From positions 15,576,602 to 15,640,601 of the forward strand of contig OZ020257.1 in the NCBI GenBank assembly GCA_963971285.1: a stretch of 64,000 nucleotides of DNA. Direction: 5' to 3'. Under the pieces are notes generated by a model. The model did no database searches, was not told the origin of the DNA, and saw nothing but the letters and a program-made list of their open reading frames with translations. A program made the position numbers and the translations under genes. Within the stretch, counting starts at the first letter, position 1. Each line of letters begins with the position of its first letter. Source of the stretch: Astropecten irregularis. Its lineage: Eukaryota > Echinodermata > Asteroidea > Paxillosida > Astropectinidae. Positions 57,075-64,000 of this stretch are shown here, one piece after another.

Positions 57075-58101
57075 GTTTTTATATATTTCAGGCCATTACT
57101 TTGGTTGATGAGCAGTTTGCAGCAGTACTTGTACCTTTCTATTGTCATTAACACACACTATTAACAATACCTGTGCCGTCACAAGAGGGCGCTACAGACA
57201 CACCAATCTGTTGACTACTGAACTAGACGAGCTGTATTTTATCTGTAGTATTCATGCCATATACCACTCAGGACTAAATGTAATAGCGCCCTCTATTGAT
57301 GATATACTTTTCAGGGATATTGCTTCTGTAGTGAATGTAATGTGGGAATTGTAAAAAAAAATAGAATAGAAAAGAAAATGTGTTGTTTTGTTAAATCTCC
57401 TTTTTACACAATGATGTGAATTTCAAACAGAAAATATTCTCACGTTCTCAGACTCAGAAAACCTTCCGGTAGATGGCCTTCAGCTTTTGTCTGTTTTAAT
57501 GGCTACAGCTGTTGCCAAGGGCATTCGTAAACACTTGCTGTATGATTTTATTGTATAGAGATAAGCCACAGTCACAGCCGTAGCCTGCTGAATCGGATCT
57601 GTCCTTATAGTCCTTATTCATGGCCCATCCATCTTGTCACCTTCCTTGTATACCCTTCAGTGAAGATAACACCAATTCTGAAAAGAAAACGGGTACCAGA
57701 CTATTTTGAATCCAAGCCCCAGTTTTATTGCACTTCTTCGAATGCAGGATGGATGCACCATGACTATTAGGTCTATTAGACCATGACCCATCCGTTATTC
57801 CTAGATCAACCCAACAATTTCAACAACTCACTTCAATCCTTGAAGTAAATTCCACTTTGCGTCTCGGAGAAGCACTCCATAGGCTCATCATGTGTCTGAG
57901 GTTAATTTAAAAAAATAGTAGACTTTTCTGATTTTTTATCCATCGAAGGAAAGAATTATGACATTGACAAAAAATACCTGGGAATGCTCAGTGATTCCAT
58001 GTCCTTCCTATTTAATTGTGCACATCCCTGGATGAGCGAGCATCTCACTGTGAATATTTTGACTTAATTCCGCTGGGAATTTGTTTAAGGGTGAGACAAT
58101 A
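57075..58101. other. CCT3 intron 15, no exon recognised
   Basis: AT-rich. A frame reading SIDDI near 57290-57305 superficially recalls the RIDDI of the missing CCT3 C-terminus but has no acceptor and the wrong context. Confidence 0.45.
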
Positions 58102-58453
58102 GCCCTTTTTCACACTACTGCAGTACCTTATGTACATGCACCAAAATTTACACAGATCCAACTTGTGTCAACACATGGAAATTTGGACGTGGGTCAATCA
58201 TGCTAGATGCATTCACACACTACTCAATACGAAATGCACTTGAAGACGTTCAAACCATTTACTCTCAGCACATGTCAAAACGCACTCAACCCATCTTACG
58301 AGTAGGGGTTAGTTTCAACACGGGTCAAGTGCTTAGTAATACCGCGCTGTGTTAAGATCTCACAGTGTGTGGAAAGGTCGTTCACTTTTACACCTGCAGA
58401 CCCATGCATAACATGTATGACCTGGAGATGTTTTTGTAGTGTGGAAAAGGACT
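58102..58453. mobile_element. MITE, GCCCTTTTTCACACTAC ends
   Basis: GCCCTTTTTCACACTACTGC and GTAGTGTGGAAAAGGAC are inverted ends with one or two mismatches. Further ACACTAC/GTGTG words lie internally. It is non-coding. Confidence 0.65.
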
Positions 58454-58827
58454 TAAGGCTTGTAATATGGGGGAAAATGGCGTCCGTCGTTGCGTTGATT
58501 TGTCAATCTTTAAATTTCATCACATGAGTCATCGAGTGTAAACTATGCAAATATTTGGCCAGATCAAAAAATTATCCCCGCTTTCTCCACGTATATGTAC
58601 ATTCACAATCTGCATATAACAAATGACCCCATTTTCCATTGTCAATTTGGTCAATTCTTTTTAGCGAAACAGGCCATGATATGCCACTTGTTAACTTGAA
58701 GTAATCTGTAAGATGTGTGTTACATGTAACCTGTAATGATCTATACACTTTGTAGTTCAATGCACTCATTCTCTTTGTGTTTCCGAGAAACCTCCCCCAT
58801 GTGTCGTCAATTCTTTTAGTCCTAAAA

Positions 58828-58961
58828 CTTTTAGGGCCTGTTTGTTTCGGGCACGTGATCAGTGATCCTGCTGCGCCGGATCCCATTTTAGCGTACATCC
58901 TGCATGGGATGTGGATCTGCAAGATCACTGATCGCGGGCCTGAAACAAACAGGCCCTAAAA
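58828..58961. mobile_element. Hairpin MITE, GGCCTGTTTGTTTC type (copy 3, best preserved)
   Basis: TTTTAGGGCCTGTTTGTTTC and GAAACAAACAGGCCCTAAAA are perfect 20-base inverted ends. The arms continue through GATCAGTGATCCTGC and AGATCACTGATC. In CCT3 intron 15. An extra AACAGGCCCTTA immediately follows and recurs near 59332, suggesting a second, larger element next to it. Confidence 0.88.
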
Positions 58962-60371
58962 ATAAACAGGCCCTTAGTGGAGGGGATGACCAGGAATCCA
59001 ATTTTACTATCGTCCGTCCGCTTCCCATCGGACAAACTCCCCTGCCAGTGCTGTCTAGACACACAGTGCTATAAATAATTAACACGACGAATAGAAAATA
59101 AACTAAATAAAACATAATTTAATAACACTAATGATACCATATTATGAATAAATTTAGAAACAAAGGCTTCTCTAAAAAGGCAATGTTACACGAAAAAGTC
59201 CTTTATACCTGTATAAAGTGCATTTACATCATAAAGAATTAATTACTTTTGTAATTTGAAATCATGATCTGTTATTCGTCTTCTTGTCGCCTACATTGGT
59301 CCTACGTAATGATTTTTTTTAATCAGTATTAAACAGGCCCTTATAACTTAAGTTCCAATTTTTTTCTTTTCTTTAATTACATGTGGTTTTGAGCAAGAGA
59401 GTAAATTCACACCTCTGGATCGCTGGACCCCGAATAATGTTATGTGTATAAAATTAGCTTAATGGCCTGCGTGTAGTAGATTGCTTGCAGACTACCGTCT
59501 GAATTTGTCTCGCTGAAAGACCCATATAAAATACATGCAGGTAGCTTGTACTATGCTTACTGCACAGAAACATCATCATAAAACGATGGGAGAACAAAAA
59601 TCCTAACCCCTGGGCATTTTTTGGTTAATAACCTTCCTGAATAGGCAGAGGTCCAACATGGTGCAGTATATACCGTACCCTGAGGCCTAGTCTTTGTGAG
59701 GTTTTTCTAGCCTGGGACTCAGATAGATGGCCTAGGACCTCTTATGTACCCACTCTCTGGTCTGCTGTTTTGGGGCACCCAGATTGTTTCGTAATAACGT
59801 GTAAATGTTTAATGCAAGCAAAATGTCTGGACACCAAAGATCCTATAGCTGCATAAGAAAGCCTACTCTTTCAAAATCACGCACAATTAGATGAAATACT
59901 CACAGGCGGCTGTTTAGTAAGACAAATTTACTGTTTTCATTTGGTGTGTGTGATTATGGCCAAATAAGAAATAATAATAGGCCTAAATAATGATTATAAA
60001 TAAAAATTATTCGGGTGAACGTTTTGTCTTACAACAGTTGAATTTGACATTAATAACATCAGAAATAGCTCCGTTGCTTACTAAAATGGCGGCCGAATGA
60101 TACTTGACTTTTAGGGCTGAGTAGGCTATCAAGCGGTGCTATACTATATTTGCTGAACACTCTGTGCTTTGGATTTTTTTTTTTTTTCAGCGTAAACCAA
60201 GTATACACGCACTGTTCCCAAAATTCTGTGAAGAAACATCATTCTATGAGGCCAAGTTTGTCCATAGGTCCTCAATGCTGTAACACAAATCAAATCCTGT
60301 AACACTACATGGAATTGTTTTTTTAGGTTTGGTTTTGGGATATTTTTATATAGACTACCAGTAAGCATCCA
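58962..60371. other. CCT3 intron 15, possible decayed element
   Basis: AAACAGGCCCTTA occurs at about 58964 and 59331 in direct orientation, which could bound an insertion. AAGCCTACTC (about 59851) and GAGTAGGCT (about 60119) form a weak inverted pair. AAAATGGCGGCC at about 60083 matches the YY1 consensus. No exon. Confidence 0.35.
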
Positions 60372-60622
60372 GGGGCCAATTTCATAGAGCTGCTTCAAAA
60401 CACAAAATTTGTTTAAGCATGAAAAACGCTTCCTTGATCAAACAGGATTACCTATCAAATTTTCATGTGATGCTTACTGACTTGTATTCGGCTATTGTTT
60501 GTGGAGCATAAACATTCACAAGGAATTTTGGCTGCCAATGCTTATTTTATTTACAATGTACCAAGGATGTTGGTGCTTATAGTAAATTTTGGTGCTTAAA
60601 CGGCTCTATGAAATTGGTCCCT
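60372..60622. mobile_element. GGCCAATTTCA-type MITE, subfamily M2 (copy 2)
   Basis: GGGGCCAATTTCATAGAGCTG and CGGCTCTATGAAATTGGTCCC are inverted ends. The interior (tgatcaaacaggattacc, cattcacaaggaattttgg) is the reverse of the 8943 element. In CCT3 intron 15. Confidence 0.8.
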
Positions 60623-60984
60623 GATGTGAGCTTTGCAAATCGCCCAGATTTGTTGGCCATTTGGGAGCAGAATATTCAATCCATCATTAATCAGAATTTA
60701 CTATGGTTGATCATTATGATAAGTACTGAATCCTTCATAATAATGCAATGCATAAATCTCGTTATTTATAAATTCTCTATAATTATACACGTATAGCTGG
60801 GCTTTTAGTAGCACAGCCCTGGATGGTATTTTTCTTTTTTCAAATACCATGTATTGTCGTATTTGGTAGCTTATTTGGAAAATTCTAGTAAATTTACCAA
60901 TATATGATATGATTTGATGCTCAGCACAGAGTTATGAAAAATTGAGAATGTACGAGCTTTAATATCTCTTTGTTTTAAAGAAGT

Positions 60985-61255
60985 AAGCCGCACCTAGGGC
61001 AGGCAGTCATGTATATCTAATTTGTATCTTCGGTGTTTATTCCGCGCGACTCCTCCTCTTTGCGCAAGTCCTCCGACATAATTGGTAATTAATGAATGTG
61101 AAATCATAAACCTGTCCCGGGATGGGGACAGAACGGTAAAGAAACTCCGTTGCTTGTCGTCGCACATGGACCCGGGGTTCACTAACCGCCCGTCAGGAAA
61201 TGCACGACGTGACATCAGCATTTCATGTCCCGGTGAATGAGGGAATGAATTCTCT
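60985..61255. promoter_or_regulatory. Candidate cis-regulatory module, CpG-rich
   Basis: A CpG-rich block in AT-rich intron (ttccgcgcgactcctcctc, cgttgcttgtcgtcgcac) with a homeodomain-type cluster TAATTGGTAATTAATGA at about 61080-61096. No open frame with splice sites and no transposon ends. Confidence 0.35.
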
Positions 61256-62022
61256 AGAAAAGATAATAAATAATGTTTTTAATCAACATCACGAGGTCGT
61301 TGACTTCAGACCTCCGATAAACTTGCAGATGTTTTGGAAAATAACAGCAAATGTTAGGAAGTGAAATAATTCCCCACTTGGGTTTGTTGGCCGTCAATCA
61401 ACTGAAATGATACGGGTTACACCTTTAGGTTATACTGTTGTGGTTTCCTTTTTTGTGTGGGAGTTGAATATGAACCAGTTCCAAAATTCAAGGAACTGAG
61501 TGTTGTTTATGACAAATAGTCATATCGATGTTTGTGGCACATGAGGAACATTTCACCAGGTTGGGGCAAGGTTTTATCCCTGTTTGTGGTTGAAAGACGT
61601 ATCCTGTATTATAAGTTTAAAACTTCTAAATAACATCCTGTAACTTCAAATTATTTAATTTATATGCTTAAGAATGGATAATTTCATCAGCACTTTTAAA
61701 ATAGGAATTTGTGAATAAGGCCCCAGGCTCTTGAACAAACTCCCAGAATACATCAGAGTCATGTACCACCTCATTTCATACATTCTAGACACTCCTGAAA
61801 GCTCACCTGTTTCAGGAGAAGTACCATCAATAACTTGTCTTCTTTTTGTGCCTCAGCGCCTTAGAGCAAACGTTTGATTTTGACGCTTTATAAATGTCTT
61901 TTGATTGATTGATTGAAGGGCTTGGACTACAGGATAAGAGCAGGTTCATTGACATGTTTAATAGTAATACAAAGAGGGAATTCATGTAAATATGTGCTAA
62001 ATCTTTCCACAATTCGGAGCTA

Positions 62023-62262
62023 GTTTCATGGAACAGTTTAAGAACATGATTTTTATGACATTAAGCACTGAAAGAGTGCGCACTGCATGCTTAAACTAAC
62101 ACACACTGATTGCTCAAAATTTACATGATACAAGAATGCAAAATCACCAGGCTCTTGCAACCAGACATGTGAAATAGTACATTTACGCTTAAATGCACAT
62201 TTTGCTGCTAAGCAGAAAAGCGCTGCTTACCAATAAGCAGTGCTGTGTGTGACATTTGGTAC
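62023..62262. mobile_element. Divergent GCTTAAGC-type MITE
   Basis: CTAGTTTCATGGAACAGTTTAAG at the left and the GCTTAC, AATAAGCAGTGCTGTGTGTGAC block at the right recall the ends of family M and M2 elements. The interior is not alignable by eye. It is likely an old relative. Confidence 0.45.
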
Positions 62263-64000
62263 CTGGTGGAATGACCTGTATACACTATGGATTGGTGTGT
62301 AAGATCATACTTTTGTTTAGCTGTCATTTGAAACAATTGCACAGCAGGACTGACAAGATTTCCAGGAAGTTAGGGAAATGCTCGGGTATTGTTGCAAGCT
62401 CGCAGCTCACAGTCAAACTCAGCTTGTCCACTTTGCTAGTTTAGAAACTTTTTTTATTTTACTTTACGGCCAGGAAAAAACACAGTGTCATTGACTGCAT
62501 TTGAAACTTCTGTGAACTCTCTTGTGTTGTGGAGACACCCAGACTTCCTCGCATGTTAAACCTATGATCTGAAACAATGGTCGGGAACCCCCAGCCTTAG
62601 GATTGTCCTTGCTATTGGGAAGAGTTGATGCTTCGGCGCCCTTTGGAAAATTATTGATCCCAGTCTACCCCAGACGAGCCTTCCAGTTGCTGTTTTTGAG
62701 ATTTCATTCAATTTCGTGAATGCACCCAGAGAAGGCGGTATTTTAACCCTTTCCCAAATTGATTTACCTCGATCTGATGTGCATGTGCATATTTAGAAAG
62801 AAAAAAAAGATATGGGATATAGTCGTCAGTGGGTTCTGAATCCACCCACTACCTTTCTGCGAATGCTAGTCACGTCTAAGGGGTCAGTAACTGAGAGATA
62901 GGGCCTACCCTCTATCTCCGTTCACTTCCCAGGACTGGGGTTGACCAATTTGCCTCGAAGCAGGAAATAGCGGCAGTATGGACGGCCGTATTATCCCCAC
63001 GAGCCCATGGCACCCACACGCTACCCCCGTTTAACCTTTTGTTCGCTGCTTTCAAATTAAGGTTTATATCCTCTTCTGCCGGTTATTTTTTTTTTCGTCC
63101 CTTCATTTTTTGTGTGTCTTCTTTCTATGGTTAATTTCCTTCTGGTGGGTATCTGAATGTCAGGTGACTATTTAATACAGAAGCCGGCTCTCTCCCCCTA
63201 TACCCTAAGGGACTGGGAGCTGGGAAGGATTTTTCTCCTAGAAGCAGTGGGTGAACGCTTGACATTTTACTGGGTGACGTCGGTAGCTAGCCTTCTCAAG
63301 GATGCTGGGACAAGAAAAACAAAGATGGGGATATAAAGAAAATAATGAGAGAGAAAAAAATAATAATGTCAAAGCCAGCTTCAATTTGGAGTCACATTTG
63401 CCCTTTTATACCCAAAAGCCCTATTCATGGGTTTTATGTTAATATGCGCATGCCTAATCTTGTATGAATCTTCCTTCAACCTTTGACGATTTTAACTTCT
63501 GTTTTTCTCTCCTTTTCTTCTTTTAAAAGAGGATTCCTTGATTTCTGGCGGAAATTTCTTGGGATGGGAATTTCAGCCCTCTCAATTCTCTATTCTCCAC
63601 TTCTAATCATATTCTTCGTTACCATGGTATCGGATCACTTTCAGCTCACTTAGTTTAATATTTTAATATCGTCTGCTACATGTATGCAAGCTGTTTGATC
63701 TGTGAACAGAACATATATGGTTTATTTCATGAAATTGTTTGAACAACTGAAAACGTTGCTCTGAAATCTCGATATCATTTCATGGTTTTATTTCCATGGT
63801 AGGGTTATGCTATTTTCTTTTAGATAGCTGTTGAGGTTCATCAAATTTGATGTCCCAACTCAATGATGTAGTTTTCTTTCAATGTAGCCATGGTTTGGTC
63901 ATGGCATAATCATACTGACACGAAAAAAACCAAATCGGGAGGCCAAAATATATGCAAATGAAGCTTGCTGTATATTTCGCTGCGGTTTTGCTGCAAACTG
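62263..64000. other. CCT3 intron 15 to the window edge
   Basis: The expected last CCT3 exon was not found. A moderately GC-rich, repeat-free block at about 62600-63300 (for example cccaggactggggttgacc, tggacggccgtattatccc) could be regulatory or conserved non-coding DNA. No motif cluster is distinctive. Confidence 0.3.

Noticed and set aside
57290..57330. SIDDILFRD reading that resembles the missing CCT3 C-terminal RIDDI motif.
   Set aside because: No acceptor at the right place, the preceding residues do not match, and the frame does not continue into a plausible tail.
1..64000. CRISPR array, prokaryotic operon or phage module.
   Set aside because: No such structure is present; introns, splice sites and a eukaryotic chaperonin gene show this is animal DNA.

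Overview
The window is animal genomic DNA. It has short exons separated by long introns, consensus GT/AG splice sites, AT-rich non-coding DNA, and many small foldback DNA transposons and tRNA-derived repeats. The one gene identified with certainty is CCT3, the gamma subunit of the cytosolic TCP-1 ring chaperonin. Its protein clearly resembles metazoan orthologues. The abundant TACATGTA-type words, the miniature-element families and the loose gene spacing suggest a marine invertebrate deuterostome. An echinoderm, perhaps a sea star, is my best guess, but this rests on general impression and not on a diagnostic gene.

Layout from left to right. At about 2.4 kb on the minus strand there is a probable first exon (13 codons, hydrophobic) of a membrane or secreted protein that runs off the left edge, with a CpG-rich promoter at 2.46-2.66 kb. 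From about 32.8 kb down to at least 13.4 kb, on the minus strand, lies a second gene of unknown function. It has two alternative first exons (32.78 kb and 31.93 kb). Both end in the phase that matches a 494-base second exon at 13.45-13.94 kb, which encodes a Ser-, Lys- and Arg-rich N-terminal region. Its later exons were not found with confidence. CCT3 runs on the plus strand from 34.2 kb to beyond the right edge. Fifteen exons, 1542 coding bases and 514 residues, are present and in phase throughout. Only the last roughly 30 residues are missing. CCT3 and the minus-strand gene are head to head, with start codons 1.4 kb apart, and probably share a promoter region.

CCT3 intron 3 is 13.7 kb and intron 15 exceeds 7.2 kb. 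Both are full of repeats and contain CpG-richer islands that look like cis-regulatory modules. One has a perfect DR1 nuclear-receptor site, another a homeodomain TAAT cluster.

The rest is mostly mobile-element debris: a 244-base class of miniature inverted-repeat elements (MITEs) beginning GGGGCCAATTTCA; a set of TTAA-flanked elements; a 1.9 kb non-autonomous hAT-type element with a CpG-rich interior; several hairpin elements (GGCCTGTTTG, GGCCGTG, TATAGAGG types); tRNA-derived short interspersed elements (SINEs); a 21-base minisatellite; and a six-unit, 56-59-base tandem array in CCT3 intron 6 with a tRNA B-box-like core in each unit. I found no CRISPR array, rRNA, intact transposase or prokaryotic defence system. 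The most unusual items are structural: two unrelated repeats converted into long palindromes, a TTAA element that carries its own terminal repeat motif internally, and the B-box-like tandem array.
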